The position numbers and the translations under genes were made by a program. 64,000 nucleotides of DNA, from NCBI GenBank assembly GCA_907165275.2, contig OU015670.1:151501-215500 (forward strand), given 5' to 3'. Below, one piece after another: positions 12,301-26,600 of the stretch; position 1 is the first letter of the stretch, and every line of letters starts with the position of its first letter. This DNA comes from Zygaena filipendulae (Eukaryota > Arthropoda > Insecta > Lepidoptera > Zygaenidae). Under the pieces are notes generated by a model. It saw only the letters and a program-made list of their open reading frames with translations, had not been told where the DNA came from and searched no databases.

Positions 12301-15300
12301 GAGAGCCTGAGGAAGCTAGGGATGTTAAAGACCCGGGAGAAGTTAAGGACATTAGAGACAGGGGAATTTATGGACATTGGAGAGATATTGGGAAAGTTAG
12401 AGACATTGGAGAGCCTTGTGAGGTTCGGATGTAATGAAAAGCCTCGACTAGCTCAAATAAAAGATATATTTTGTAAATTAGAGCTTTTGTATTCTTTAAA
12501 TCGTATCTAGTTCTAACAAAAAGTCAAAAGTCAAAATTTCAAATATAAAAAGAACAGATTAAAAATAAATAATAAATATTAGAAATGAGGCGGGATATCA
12601 TAACGAGTGGCATACGGCCGCCTCGTTACAGCCTGAGGAAGTTAGGGATGTTAAAGAACCGGGGGAAGTTAAGGACATTGGAGAGATATTGGGAAAGTAA
12701 GAGACATTGGAGAGCCTGGGGAAGTTGGAGACATTAGAGGCACTGGAGACGTCAGAGACACTAGAGACACTGGAGAAGCTAGGGACACCAGAGATACTAG
12801 GGAAGCTAGGGACGTCAGAGACACTGAGAAAACTGGGGACATTAGAGACATTGGAGACGTTAGAGATACTAGAGACATTAAAGATAATTTTCAAAACTCT
12901 AGGAATATTAATATACAGACTTTAGAACCATTACCAATGAAGTCGATATAGACACTGGGCATTGGGTACTGCCTTTTTCAGCTTTTGTCTCTAAATAATG
13001 TTGTTCTAGTGCTGACATTAACGATAGATACACACCGACCCTCAGGGCATCGGCAAGACCAGCCTGCTGGAGTGCCTGAGGCAGGAGTCCTCGCTGCAGC
13101 ACCGGCGGAAGCCCACCGAGGTGAGAGCTCCACAAACCTTGTTAGTTGTTTAGTGTGACGTAAATCTATACTAATATTATAAAGAGCAAAAGTTTGTGAG
13201 TTTGTGACGTTGTACGGGGTGTACTGAACCGATTTTGAAAATTCTTTCAATTATAGGAAGCTACAGTAATCCTGAGTGTCATAGGGTACTTTTTATTCCG
13301 GAATTCCCGCGGGAACTCCGGATTTCCCGCGGGTAAAACCACGGGGGAACAGCTATCTCTGGATCTACTGCACCGTTTTTGAAAATTCTTTCAATTGTAG
13401 GAAGCTACAGCGATCTCTGAGTGTCATAGGGTACTTTTTATTCCGGAATTCCCGCGGGAACTCGGAAATTACCGCGGATGAAACCGCGGGGGTCAGCTAA
13501 TCAATAAATAAATACTCACTTTCCCTATTAACGTAGTACACGTCACCTCCCTACAACGCCATCTCCCCCGACACACAGTTCTTCTTTAAAGGTGACTTCT
13601 CCCACACACACGTGACGGACCCTCTTCACGCACTTTTCAACTATTCCCCTCCTGAGTCATCTTCAACCCCCACCATACACCTATAAGCATCGTTTAACAC
13701 ACAATTTACTACTAGTTGGGGTTTACTACTAGTAGGGGGCTCTCCCCCCCCTCCACGCAACACTAGATTTTCTTCATGCACATGTCTCACCCTACTATAC
13801 ATCGTGGATCCGTCCGATCCGTCACATGTCGTGGATCTCCGGTGACACAAGTGACACCTGCTTGGGTTAAATTTAACGTTGCTTACTGTGTGCCGCCCAC
13901 CGCCCACCGCCCACCGCCCAGCACTGGGCGAAGCGCATGGGCAACCGGTCGGCGCGGCGCGGCGGCAACATGTCCACCGTGGGCGTGGACATCGGCGCGT
14001 GGACGTACGACAAGCAGCGCTCCGCGCGCGGGCCCGTGCTCTTCCGCACCTGGGACTTCGGCGGCCAGCAGGAGTGAGTGCCCCACACTACTACTGCATC
14101 ATATGCATCATATACTAGCTGTGCCGCGTGAGTTTCGGGATTCCGCTGGAACTCCAAATTTTCTTTAACACAAACGTTCCCCTGATAATTACGAATCCAA
14201 CAAAAAAAGAATAGGGATGTGGACTAGGTACTTTTGAAAATCAAAATTCTAATTAGTCCGTCAGTTAGAAAATAAAAAAACAATAGACACGTATTTTTTG
14301 CTTTTTCAAATAAATTAAAATATACAGAGATAAAGCGCATTAAAGTTTGGGGTGAGGGGCTCGTGACGTCACTAACCGCTAAAACCGCCATACAAACTGT
14401 CAGAATAGTGACGTCACGCGAAATTTCAACTCAATATATCGCCGTTATTTTTTGATTACGTAAAAAAAGAAAAAATACGTGTCCAATATTTGTTAATAAT
14501 CTACAAGACGGACTAAAAAATAAAAATTAGTTCACATGCCCATTATTCATATCTTTTCAGCCATTCTCGAGTTCTAGCGAGACAAACGAACAGCAGTTCA
14601 TTTAAATATATAAAGATATATAAACAATGAAAGTGGAACCTCTCACAAATCTCCCCACCGGGAATCGAACTCGGAAACTCTTGATTAGCGTGTGGGCGCG
14701 GTAACGGCGGGGCGTGCTGTCGCCGCTGTGTGTGTGTCGGACAATATTCACTTGAGTTGCGCTTGTGTGCGAAATCCACTTGTGTGCGCACGAGCCACCC
14801 ACGGGGGTGGGGCGTGTGTGTGTGGGCGCGGTGAGTGAGGGTGGGCGCGTGGTGTGCAGGTACTACGCGACGCACCAGTACTTCCTGTCGCGCCGCTCGC
14901 TGTACCTGGTGGTGTGGAAGGTGACGGACGGGCGGCGCGGGCTCGCCGGCGCGCTCGACTGGCTCAGGTGAGTTCATCAACTTCTTCTCTTCTCTTCAGA
15001 AGGATCTCTTCCTCGACGATCTCATTATCGTCTCAAGTATTTTCCTCTCCCAGGTATCTTTCCCCCTTTTCAAGTGTCTCCCCAAGTATCTCCCAATATC
15101 TTTCTCCTCAAGTAACTTTCACCCCAAGTATCTCCTTTCCCCAAATACATGTCTACCCCACATATCTCTCTCCCAGTATATCTCACCCCAAGTATATCCA
15201 AATATCTTTCCCCAATATCTCTCCGTCACACGGATCTAATTTAAGGATCTCGCTCGCTCAGGGATTTCTTTAGCTGAAGCACAGATAATCTAATACTGCT

Positions 15301-17580
15301 TAAGTATTTCTCCCCCCAAGAAAGGACCACAATGGAATTTCACCTACAAATTTGCAAAAAGAGCATTGATAGTTTAATTTGGAGACGCGGTGTGGGTCTG
15401 ACGGCTGGCTGTGTGAGGGTAGCGCAGGTGGGCGTAAAACATCAGCTGGTGGAAGAGAGTGTCCACGACACCTGTTCGTGCGCTACTCCCACCCAGCTTA
15501 TCCCCCCCTCAGACCAAATAAAAACTGAAGACGGAACGTCTCGAACAACGAAGTGAAGCCGGTGCGTATGCATGTGGTGATTAGGAAAGTGTATGGATTT
15601 GCTAAGTTTACTTAGGATTTATGGTGTCTTCTTCTTGTGTGTGCGTGTTTCTGTGTACGTTCACGGCGATGGTGTCTTTTTCCTGGCTTCACTTGTTCGT
15701 TCTACGCGTTCCGTCTTTAGTTTTTATTTGGTCTGAGATCCCCCCTGGAGGGAGCAGGCTTGTAACGGCGTGTGTTGTGTCGTGTCGCGGCGTGCGCAGG
15801 TCGATCCAGGCGCGCGCGCCCGGCTCGCCCGTCATCATGGTGGCCACGCACTACGACCAGGTGCCGCACGTGAGTAGCGCCGCCCCGTGACGTTGTTTCA
15901 ATTACATTAACATCAACTGCATCTGCATGAACTAGTCGTTTTTCATTGTTTTACTCGTTTTCATTTCGGGGTTTTCGCTGGAATTGAAAACCGCTAGCTA
16001 AGTGTATATAAAATATCATGATGATCGATTTAGTGAAAAATTAACGTTTAAATTAAGAATTTGGAAATTATTGAATCTGTAACTTTTTTCTCCTTTCAAA
16101 TGGGTGGACAAAAATTCCTAATAGATCCTCCAATGGAATCAGCTAGAGGTTCTTAATAGCCGAAGTGAATACGCTGAAACAAAGCGCATATTTGAAGTTA
16201 AAATGTAGAAGAGTATTTTTGTCTGTTTGTCTGCGGCAGTGCGCTCTGCCGGAGAACGAGAGCCCCGAGGCGCTGCAGCGGCTGATCCGCGCGCACATCA
16301 TGGCCGCGCCCGACGCCGACAAGCTGGGCCTGCCGCGCGTGCACGACTCGCTCGAGGTGACGTCATGCGCTGTAGGGGGAGCGGGGGGGATGGACGTGTG
16401 GGAGGGGAGGTGACGTGTGGGGTGGCGAGGTGACGTGTGAGGCGATGAGGTGACGTGTGTGAGGCGGGAAGTGACATGTGAGGCGGGGAGGTGACGTATG
16501 TGGGCCGGACGGCGATGTTTATGGGGTGGGAGGTATTGTGTACGGGACGTGTGTTCGGTAGAAGGTTAAGGTAACGTGTGTGGGTCGGGAAATGATGTGT
16601 GCGGGCGAGAGGTGACGTGTATGGGGTGAGGAGGTGATATTTGTGCGGGCCGGGTGACGGTATGGTATCAAAGGTCACGTGTGTGAAGAAAGTGGTGTGT
16701 GAGAAGAAAGCAGCTGTTTTGGTAGACAAAATGCTTTTGAAAAGAATGCTAGCCTCTTAGGAAATGTTTTTTTAATGCTTTTCATTTGAAATTGTAATGA
16801 AATCCTTTAGAAATTATTTGTATATTGTATGTGGTGATGTCTTGTGCAGGTGTCGTGCAGCACGCGCCACAACATGCGGCTGCTGGCCGACATCATCTAC
16901 TCCGTGGCGTACAGCGTCAAGCCGCCCGGTGAGTGCTCGCTCTCGGTTCAATCTCTGTCGAGCGTGGTGCGTGTGTATGACCCCCTGCCCCTCGCTCCCC
17001 CCCGGTGCCGCAGGCAGCAAGGAGCCGCTGCTGGAGCAGCTGGTGCCGGCGACGTACATCGCGCTGGAGGAGGCGGTCACCAGCCTCGCCGCCGAGCTGC
17101 GCGAGCCCGTGCTGCGCCACGACGAGTACCGCCGTCTGGTGAGTGCGGGGAGGGGCGGGCTGTACTGTGCTGGAGGGGAGTGTACAGTGCGGGGGAGAGG
17201 CGGCCTGTAGGGTGCTGGAGGGAGGTGGAGTGTTGGGTAGTGTCGGAGTTGTGGGGACTAGCGGAATGTTCGAGAGTCGCGCAGTTAGGGACTGTTGGGA
17301 TGGAGTTGGAAAGAGCCGGGCTGGGGAATAGCGTAGTGCTGGGGAGTAACGGACTGAGGGGCATTGGCGAAGTGCTGGGTGGAGGTTGAATTTGTTAATT
17401 TTCATTGACGATTGGTCTATTAGAATGTAATGAGTTTAGGCAGAGGTGTACTCGTACGTATACGGTGTGGTTGCGCAGGTGACGCAGTACATGCAGCAGA
17501 AGAACCTTCGGATGTTCCGCGACGCGGCCGAGCTGCACCAGGCCACCGTGTTCCTGCACGAGAACGGTGAGTGGCGCACA

Positions 17581-17612
<32 letters not shown>

Positions 17613-20600
17613 TACACACACACACACACACATACACACACACACACACACATAACCCTTCTTCTATGTGTGGTGGATTTATATAGGTACATACAAACAA
17701 AAATATACAGCTGATAAGGAGTTTTTGGCGGGAATCGAAGATGGCAGTTCCGTAATTTATTTTCATAGACATAATATTTTATAACCTAATACTATATGTG
17801 CTGTGCTGTTGGTGTGCTAATAAATAAATAATATCTTTATTTGGCATCATAGAATTTCTTAAAAACAATACATGCATGTATGTGATGCCAAAATGGACAG
17901 CTCAGCAAAGCTGTCGCATAAAACGCTAGTTTTCAGCGGAGCCTATTCGTGACGATAGTTGTTAAAAGTAGATTTTGTGCTTTGTGGTGCTGTGTGGGAC
18001 AATAATGTATGCAGTGGCGATTCTTTTCTGCGCATGAAACTATAAACATCACTCGAGAATGTCTGAATGGATTTGGCGGCAAGCCCACAGCAGCCTGTCG
18101 CCCCCGGTGTCACCCCTATGGCTACGGTAGGTACAGCCCACCTCCAACCCAGGGTCCTACCAACCAACGTTGGTTATACGGACCGAATGTCGCCCGGGAC
18201 GCACCTTACACCCTACACCCTACACATTCTTTTTTTGCTCTGATCCTTGTCCCAAGTTGCCACTCTCCCCTTTCTGGGGCTCGACGTTTGAGGATCTACG
18301 TGTGAACGTAAGGGGAGAGTGGGCACGGTAGGTACAGTACGGCTCGTGTGCGGGCGCAGGCGTGCTGCTGCACTACGACGACGCGACGCTGAAGGAGCTG
18401 GTGTTCCTGCGGCCGCAGTGGCTGTGCGACGTGTTGGCGCACGTCGTCACCGTGCGCGAGGTCAACCCCTTCGCCTGCAACGGTGCGTCGCCGCGCCCTG
18501 CGGCTCGGGGCCTGTGGGTGGAGGTCGTGACGGTTATTGCTGTAGTCACTGACCTACGAGTGAAGGTCGCGACTCTGGTGGGGATTATAGGCTAGTTTCC
18601 GGGGTGTGAAAATTAAAATTTCTATTTACTCCGTCAGTTAGATAACAAAAAACAATAGACACGTATTGTTTAGATTTTTCAAATTAATGAAAAAATTAAT
18701 GAATAAAGCGCAACGAAAGTTTAGGAGTTGGGGTTCGTGACGTTGACATAACGTGCTATAAACCGTGGCACGGCGTGACGTCACGCGAAATTTCGACTTA
18801 ACGTATTTCCGTTATTTTTTGATTACGTAAAAAATAAAAAAATATGTAGGTACGTGTCCAATATTGTATATTTATCTAAAAAAAAAAGACGGACTAAATC
18901 TAAAATTTAAGCAACTAGCCGTGACCGCCGTGTGGGATTGTTTATTATGCATGACTTATAGGTACAGTCAGCATAAAAAAATTTAATCACTTTTGAGTTT
19001 TGACAGTCTTAGAATGTTATTGAAACAGTAATAAGGGTCAACGATTGACAAAATTGTTTCATATTTTTGATGTTGACTATGTATGTGGGATCTTTGTTGT
19101 AGTTCGTGACCTAAACATGTAGGTCACGACTCATATTAGGTGAAGGTCATTGTGGATGTAATTATTTCAGTACGTGACCTACTGTTGAATTTCAATCTGG
19201 GTCACGATAGTCACGCGTGCACACGCAGGTCCAGTGACTAGGTTGTAGTGATAGTCCTGTGACGTAGTTATACGTATGTGTCGGGGTTTGTGTTGTGTTG
19301 TCGGTGACGGTGCGGGTGTGTGCGTGCGCGTGCGCAGGCATAATGAAGCTGGAGGACCTGGCGCACGTGTTCAAGGCGTCGCCGCGGCTGGTGGGCGGCG
19401 TGGGCGCAGGGGTGGGCGCGGGCGAGGACGCGGGCGCGCTGGGCGTGTCGCTGCTCAACAAGTTCGAGCTGGCGCTGTGCTGGGACGCGCGCCTGCTGCT
19501 CGTGCCGCCGCTGCTGCCCGCCGCGGAGCCGCCCACGCCGCAGGTACCTACGCGCCCCACACTCCCACACTTCCTCTCTTTGGAAGCTTTATACCTTACA
19601 TTGGAATTTCGACTTAATGTCCTGTAGATAAAGTCAAAATTACAATGAACGAAACTTCGACGTCTGATTTATCTATTTTATTATCTCCCCCCAGCTGGCG
19701 CTGCGCTCCCGTTCATGGAGCGGCGCCCCCCGCCGCTGGCCCCCCGCGCCCGCCCTGCTGCCGCCCCTCGCCGAGACGCCCCACCGGACGGACTCGCCCT
19801 CGCTCATTCGTGAGTTTGATTGCACCCAGTTTCACCCGCGTTAATTTCAGAGTTTCCGCGGAATTCCGCAACAAAACTACTCCGTGTTCTTTTCTGTACC
19901 CTTGACAACATGGAAGCAAAATTTCATAATGATAGGTCGAGCTGTTGAAGTGTGAAAGCGTAACAAACAAACAAACCCAATTCGCATCTATAATAGTAAG
20001 GATTATTAATATTCCTCCCTTCCGGCTGCGGTGGCAGAGGAGCCGGCGGGCCACATAACGCTGTCGGGGCGCGGCGGCGGCGGCGCGGGCGCGCTGCGGC
20101 GGCTGCTGCTGCTGTCGTACGTGCCGTGCGGCTTCTGGGCGCGGCTCGTGACGCGCCTGCTGGCCGACGACGCGCTCGCCGACGTCGCGCCGCAGCTCTA
20201 CCCGCTGCCCACTGACGTGAGTCTTACAACACCGTGCGAAACCCTTTCATGCCGTGTTGCAGAAAAACCGAGACGTTTTGAGTATTGATATGAATATTCC
20301 ATAGTTAAAAATATAGATATTTTAGGTAATTAAAAGACATGTTGTCAATCGAATAATCTTATATATTGTCAAATTTAAATTAATAGTAAAAAAGGAACAT
20401 AGCAAAAGAAAACTCCCAGTGTATATTAGAAAACTTACAAAAAAGGTTTTACATTGAGCGTTGCCGTACCGTGCTGAGCCTTATCCTTATGTTATATTTT
20501 TAAAAAGCAGGTTTCTCACACAAACTATGCACCTTTAAAAATATCGAATGAAGCGTAATTTGTTTGTGTCTACTTTTTGGTCTTCGTTTTTCCCACTGTT

Positions 20601-23600
20601 GTAAAAGACGAATTTGAATTATCGAACTGCAATAACTTTTGTCCTCCTTAAAGATGAATTTAGACGAAGCGACGGCCAAGGCTCTAGATCTAAATTGGGG
20701 CTGGAAACTGTGGAAGAGTGGGCTCAAGCTGGTGTGCGGTGAGCTGGTACTGGTCGACCTGCGAGAGCGGCCGCCGCTGCGGGACGCACTGCTGGGGGCC
20801 GTGGGGGACGAGGAAGTGGAAGCGGGCGGGGACACGGGCTGCGGGGACTGGTGAGTGAGCGGGGAAGCCTCCGTCACAGAACATTTTAACGATGTCGTCT
20901 AAAAACACGAGTACTTAACATAGTTTTTAAATACATGAAAAATTTTATACTTTGCCTTATACTGTCGTCTAAATACACGAGTACCTGGTTACTTTGCCTT
21001 GTAATGTCGTCTAAATACATTTCCGTGTCTTATAAGTACACAAAAATGTTTACCTTGCCTTGTAATGTTATCGAAATATTAGAAGCATCTTACTCTGTAA
21101 CACCGTCTGAAAAGCCGAGTGTCTTGTAAAGTCGTCTAAATAGTCCAAACACGATGTTCGGTGGTATGCCAGGTTCGAGGTGCAGCAGGAGGGCGCGTGG
21201 TGCGAGCTGGACGCGGGCGCGGCTGCCGTGGTGCAGCTGGTGCTGCCGGCGCAGGTGTGCGTGGCGCGCCGGGCCGACGGCGCCCCCCTCGCCGGCTATC
21301 AGGTACCACGCGACATCCACGGGTGAAGTTGAATTTGAAGTGGGATCAAGATCTGTGAAGCACGCTTCACAAGTCGCTTGCCTCTCAAGACTTTGGTTCA
21401 TAAACAATGAAAGAATAAACGTTAACGTCCCGCAGAGCATCAGCCTGGAGCCGAGCCCGGAGGCCCTGGCGCGGGTGCTGGCGCTCATTTCGGACCACGT
21501 AGACTTGCTGCTGGAGGACTGGTACCCCGCACTCGGTGAGACCGCGACCCCGCGCTGGAGATCAATAACCTACAGCGTCGTCACTGACCTACGGCCTGGT
21601 CACTGACCTGCAGCCTGGTCACTGACCTGCAGCTTCGGAAACCATGTTGTGTGTTTCCCTTAGGCACCCGCTTCGTGCACACGTCGGAGGGACGCTGCCT
21701 CATCACGCGGCTGGTGCCGTGCCCCGCCTGCCTGCGTGAGCCGGCCGCGCTCGCCCCGGAGCCCGCGCCGCCCCCGCCCCCGCCTGCGCCTGCGCCCGAG
21801 CTGGCCGCGGCGCTGGCGGGACTTGAGCTGGGTGGGGACCCCGACAGGGGGCGGCGCCGCGCCCGCCTGTCCGAGGAGTCGCGCATGTCGGACGGGGACA
21901 GCGGCGTGGGCGCCGAGTCGGGCGGTCAGTGCTGCAATAGACATTATAAAACTTCGAAATTACAATCGAAATTTTCCCATTGCAATGTCGACTTTATTAC
22001 ATAGATTGCAAGGTGGAAATTTCAATGTGAGATTATAATAACACAGTTCGGCATTTGATGGTTTCTTTGGTTGGTGTCCGTCCGGCAGGGTCGTCCCGGC
22101 TGGGCTCGGTGGAGGGCGCGGCGCACGCGGTGCCCGCGACGCGGGCGGCGCGGCGCGCGGTGCACGCGTGGACCGTGGAGCAGTGCGTGCTGGCCGCGTG
22201 CTCGGGCCGCGCGCCGCCGCCGCACCGCACGCCGCGCCACGCGCACCTCGCGCTACGGGACGTCGCGCCAGACACCGTAACTACGCCCACATTACTAATG
22301 CGCTTATTTTTAATTTTTAGGGATACAATTTAGTGTAGTGTGATCACTCGCTAAATTGTAACCGATTTAGGGTCAGTGAGTGAGAGAGAGGGAGAGAGAG
22401 AGAGAGAGAGAGAGAGTATACCTGATACCCGGACAGTGTGATAAGTGTTTAACTATACGCAGAGAAGCGACACTCCCCCCCCCCCCCCACCCCGTCCCCA
22501 CCACCATGAAGTAGCGGCGAGCCTACAGGTGGTAGCGGTGCAGGCTGTCGCTGATGTGTGTGCGTCGGACAATGTTGACTTGAATGTTAATATCCCTACT
22601 AGTCCCTTCTTATTCATCATCATGGTATTTTGTAGACACGCTGTCACAGGTACAGAAAAGGATATAGGATACTTTTTATCTCCGAATTCCTGCGGGATCT
22701 TCGAAATTTCCACGGATGAAATCACGGGGACCGGCTAGTATGTTAATAAACCACTTTCCAAGCCCGCGATAGTGGGGGAGTCCAGTCACCTCACTCGTGT
22801 GACCTAGCGCAACTATAAGTAGTAATGTCACCCCCTCCTCCCCCCTCGTCCTCCTAGCCATAGGAACTAACGTCTTATTTCCATGACTAGCTGTCCTGCG
22901 CGGTTTCACCCGCGATAATTTCGAAGTTCCCGCGGAATAGTTTCATACAAACTTTGCAACCCCTGTTCTTTCTCTTAGGGGGTTGAATTTTCAAAAATCC
23001 TTTCTTATCGGATGCCCACGTCATACAAAGAGCACACCCTCCAAGTATCAGGTGTCTACGATCAGCGGTTTGGGCTGGGCATTGATCCATTAGTCATTCA
23101 GGACAAATCATTTTATATGTATAGATCTTGATATACGTGTGTATAGATAAGGTCTAACGACGTGTGGCTACTGCGCAGCTGCTGCTGGACGTGCCGGAGC
23201 GGATGCGCGCGCGCTGGGAGCACGTGGCGCGCGCGGCGCTCGCGGGCCGCGGCGCGTTCGGCACCGTGCTGCGCGCCACGTGGCGACGCGGGGGCGGCGC
23301 GGGCGGCGCGGGGGGCGAGGCGCTGCCCGTCGCGCTCAAGGCGCTGCAGCCGGTGCCGCCGCCCGCGCCGCACGACGCCGCCGCGCTGCACGCCTACAAG
23401 GTGGCCGGGACGAGTGACGTCATAGTACACGTCGCGCTCGCTTCGACCTGTATCTCTTGTATGGAGAATGAACAACGCTGGCTAGATGGCGTTGTTCATT
23501 TTCCATACTAAAAAAACGCTCGATATCGAAAGAACGAGAGCGAAAAAATTCGTCCTCCCCCTACTATTCAAAAAACGTGTACCAGACTGTGGTAAACAAG

Positions 23601-26600
23601 CCCCAAACCGAAGTTTTCAACAGCGGTTTAAAACAATGCGGACGGTTGTTTACAACGAAATTACGGGTGACCAACGGTGGTTTTAAACTAGCCTCCCGCC
23701 AAGGTCACAGTCTGGTACACGCTTAAGTTTGAATGTAGGGGGTTGTCTCTGGAGTTACTGAGCCGATTTCGAAAATTCTTTCACTGTTAGGAAGTTACAA
23801 TATCCCTGATTCATACGATTAACTTTTATCTCGAGATTCCCACGTTAACTCCGAAATTAACGCGAGTAAAACCGCGGGGAATCGATTAATCTATATTAAT
23901 ATTATAAAGAGGTTCTGTAAATCTCTGGATCTCCTGAACCATCTTTGAAATTTTACAATAGAATGCTGCAGTGTTCCTGAATTGTCATAGAGTACTTCTT
24001 ATCTCGGAATTCCTAATGTGCAACATAGAAACCGAAGTAGATACTAGTATTATCGCCAGTGTCCAGTGGTGTATAAGGTCGTGTGTCTTGCCCTTGGCAG
24101 GCGGCGCAGGCGCGGTGGGAGCGCGAGCCGGCGGCGGCGGCGTGCCGCGCCTACTGCGCGCTGCGCCAGGAGCTGGCCGTGCTGGCGCAGCTGCGGCACG
24201 CGCACGTGCTGCGCCTGCTGGCCGTGTGCGCCGCGCCGCTCGCGCTGCTGCTCGAGCTGGCGCCGCAGGTCACCTTCGCACACCACCCCTATCTGCCCGA
24301 CACCCCGCCACTCCACCTACACACCTGCCCACCACCCCCCACTTGCCCACTTGCCCACCACCCCCCACCTGCCCACTTGCCCACCACCCCCACCTGCCCC
24401 TTTGTGCACCACCCCCACCTGCGCACTTGCCCACCACCCCCACCTGCCCACTTGCCCAACCCCCCCCCCCCACCTGCCCACTTGCCCACCACCCCCACCT
24501 ACCCCTTTATGCACCACCCCCACCTACCCCTTTATGCACCACCCCCACCTGCCCACTTGCCCCCACCCCCCACCTACCCACTTGCCCACCACCCCCGACC
24601 TGCCCACTCCCATCTGGCGACTTTTGATTTGCTTCATGTACGATAAACTTACTTTAATGTGAAAAAAATAATTAAAAAACGTTTATTGAAAGAAAATGAC
24701 ACCACCTAGCAATCAAGCTCTCTCCCTTGACCGCTACGTGACGTCCTTGTGACCTACGGAAGCAATGATTAAATCACTTTGTGACGGTGCGGTCAAGGGG
24801 ACGTCGTCCAATCAGAAGTCCATTTTTACGTGACCACTTGACATTGTCAACTTGAAAATTAAAATGAAAAATGCGGTTATTTGGTCAAATACTTGGCTAT
24901 AACAATGTTGTGTATGGTGCGTCAGGGCGCGCTGGACGCGGCGCTGCGCCTGTACCGTGGGCGCGGCGCGCGGCTCGGCGCGCGGGCGGTGCGGGCGCTG
25001 GCGCTGCAGGTGGCGCGCGCGCTCGAGTACCTGCACGCGCGCCGCGTCGTCTACAGGGACCTCAAGGTACGATAACCAGCTGTGCCGTCCTTCGATGAAG
25101 TAACCAGCCCTCAATCAATCCGGCTTGAAGGACCATCATCTCAATTAAACGGATTCGACAAACGTTACCTCTCAATCCGCCTCGAAACACTGACAATTCA
25201 GTATCAGACTTGTTTCGATGAACATCGATCGACTTGGATGACTAAAATTCGTCAACAAATCTGGCTCGAAGGACCATAACATGTCCCCCTCCCGTTTCCA
25301 GTCGGAGAACGTGCTGGTGTGGGCGCTGCCCGCGCCGCAGGACGCGCCCGCCGCCGAGCTGAGCCCCGCGCCCATCGACGTGTACGTCAAGCTCGGGGAC
25401 TACGGTACGTGGGGCGGGGGCTCGGTGCCGAACTTGTGGTACAATGTCACCGTAGATGCCAAGACTACTTCTGGTAGCAAAAACTTGATCCTGGAGAGGC
25501 GGGGATTTTGCAGTTCTCAACGCCAGATTTGAAATTTAGCCACAATAGAATCCAAATGGTATCGATTTCTCGCGTCACAATGCATTATCTGTCCTCAGCA
25601 TGTTAGAATATGGTAGTAATATGATCTATCGTCACTCGGCAGGCATCAGCCGGCTGGCGCCGCCCTCGGGCACGAAGGGCTTCGGCGGCACCGAGGGGTT
25701 CATGGCGCCCGAGATCATGCGCTACAACGGCGAGGAGGAGTACAACGAGAAGGTACACACATACACATACATGCACATGCACACAGGAACGTGCGCACAC
25801 TGCCGGCACACCTAGACTCTACTGATGACGCGTGTGTCGCGCCGCAGGTGGACTGCTTCTCGTACGGCATGCTGCTGTACGAGGTGATGACGCTGCGGCA
25901 GCCCTTCGAGGGGCACGAGGCGGTCAAGGAGGCTGTGCTGGACGGCGCGCGCCCCGCGCTCTCGCACGCGGTGAGTGCGCCCCGCGCGCGGCATGTGACA
26001 CCCCATAGGGCCCCCCACACGTGACATCCTACAGGGCCCCCCGCTATACGTGACACCCCGTAGGGACCCACACGTGACACCCCATAGGGCCCCCCACATG
26101 TGACACCCTACAGGGCCCCCCGCTATACGTGACACCCCGTAGGGACCCCACACGTGACACGTGACACCCCACAACCCCTTTCCCCACACGTACACGTGAC
26201 ACCCCACAGGGCCCCCCAGGGCGTGACACCCTACACGTGTCACCACACGTGACACACTACACGCAACACACTTTCGGCTTTATCCCTTACCATTGTCCTG
26301 CTGCCTCACTCAAAGTTCTGCGTCACGTGGTCCCTGCCGCCTGTGCCCGCAGGACCTGCGCTACCCGTGCTGCCTGCGCGAGTGCATGCGGCGCTGCTGG
26401 AGCGCGGCGCCGGCGCAGCGCCCGTCGGCCGCGGCCCTCGTGTGCGTGGCGGCGGCGCCCGAGGCCGGCGCGCTGCTGGACGCGGCCGCCGCGCGCGCCT
26501 CCCGCGCCGCCCCCGCCGCCGCCGCCGCCGTCAGGGTGCGCGCCGACCGCACGCGTGAGTGCGCACACCCTGTATACAGTCACGTGACGTGTATATATTA

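Larger units (their letters stand above)
12025..15869 (+). other. Lrrk: Lrrk exons 20-24: last LRR and ROC GTPase domain
   Basis: Coding exons: 12025-12227, 13046-13120, 13922-14073, 14860-14967, 15800-15869. The P-loop is split by an intron: exon 20 ends LMLVGRQ and exon 21 starts GIGKTSLLECL, giving G-x4-GKT at about residues 1083-1090. Exon 22 carries the switch region with TVGVDIGAW and WDFGGQQE (about 1154-1161, G3). Exon 23 continues YYATHQYFLSRRSLYLVVW. Exon 24 has the G4-like THYD (about 1213-1216). All nucleotide-binding motifs expected of a ROC domain are present, so GTP binding is likely. The exon 20 acceptor has a run of 28 C residues (11992-12019) as its pyrimidine tract. Confidence 0.9.
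16240..22276 (+). other. Lrrk: Lrrk exons 25-37: COR domain and linker
   Basis: Coding exons: 16240-16356, 16850-16928, 17014-17138, 17479-17566, 18360-18482, 19338-19543, 19695-19809, 20038-20216, 20654-20850, 21173-21302, 21436-21535, 21664-21924, 22089-22276. COR features: LLADIIYSVAY, HDEYRRL, FLRPQWLCDVLAHVV (exon 29), MKLEDLAHVFKA and SLLNKFELALCWDARLLLVP (exon 30), LLLLSYVPCGFWARLVTRLL (exon 32). In ROCO proteins this domain mediates dimerisation and passes the GTPase state on to the kinase. Exon 36 has a CPAC pair followed by a Pro/Ala-rich linker into the kinase. Phase is kept throughout. Exon 32 starts only about 35 nt after a Helitron fragment. Confidence 0.88.
23179..26554 (+). 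other. Lrrk: Lrrk exons 38-44: protein kinase domain
   Basis: Coding exons: 23179-23400, 24101-24268, 24926-25066, 25302-25404, 25643-25752, 25848-25970, 26353-26554. Glycine loop GRGAFGTV at about residues 1879-1886; VALK lysine at about 1910; alphaC glutamate in RQELAVLAQL at about 1954; catalytic YRDLKSEN at about 2029-2036 (LRRK proteins use Y instead of H before RD); metal-binding DYG at about 2066-2068; APE at about 2089-2091; helix F VDCFSYGMLLYEV. All catalytic residues are present, so the kinase is predicted active. The YRDLK|SEN and DYG|IS junctions fall on introns. After the domain an Ala-rich tail (exon 44) leads into an acidic Glu-Gly repeat at the start of exon 45. Confidence 0.92.

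Noticed and set aside
24083..24646. Long Pro/His/Thr-rich open frame
   Set aside because: It begins in true exon 39, but after the donor at 24269 it is only the C-rich intron minisatellite.
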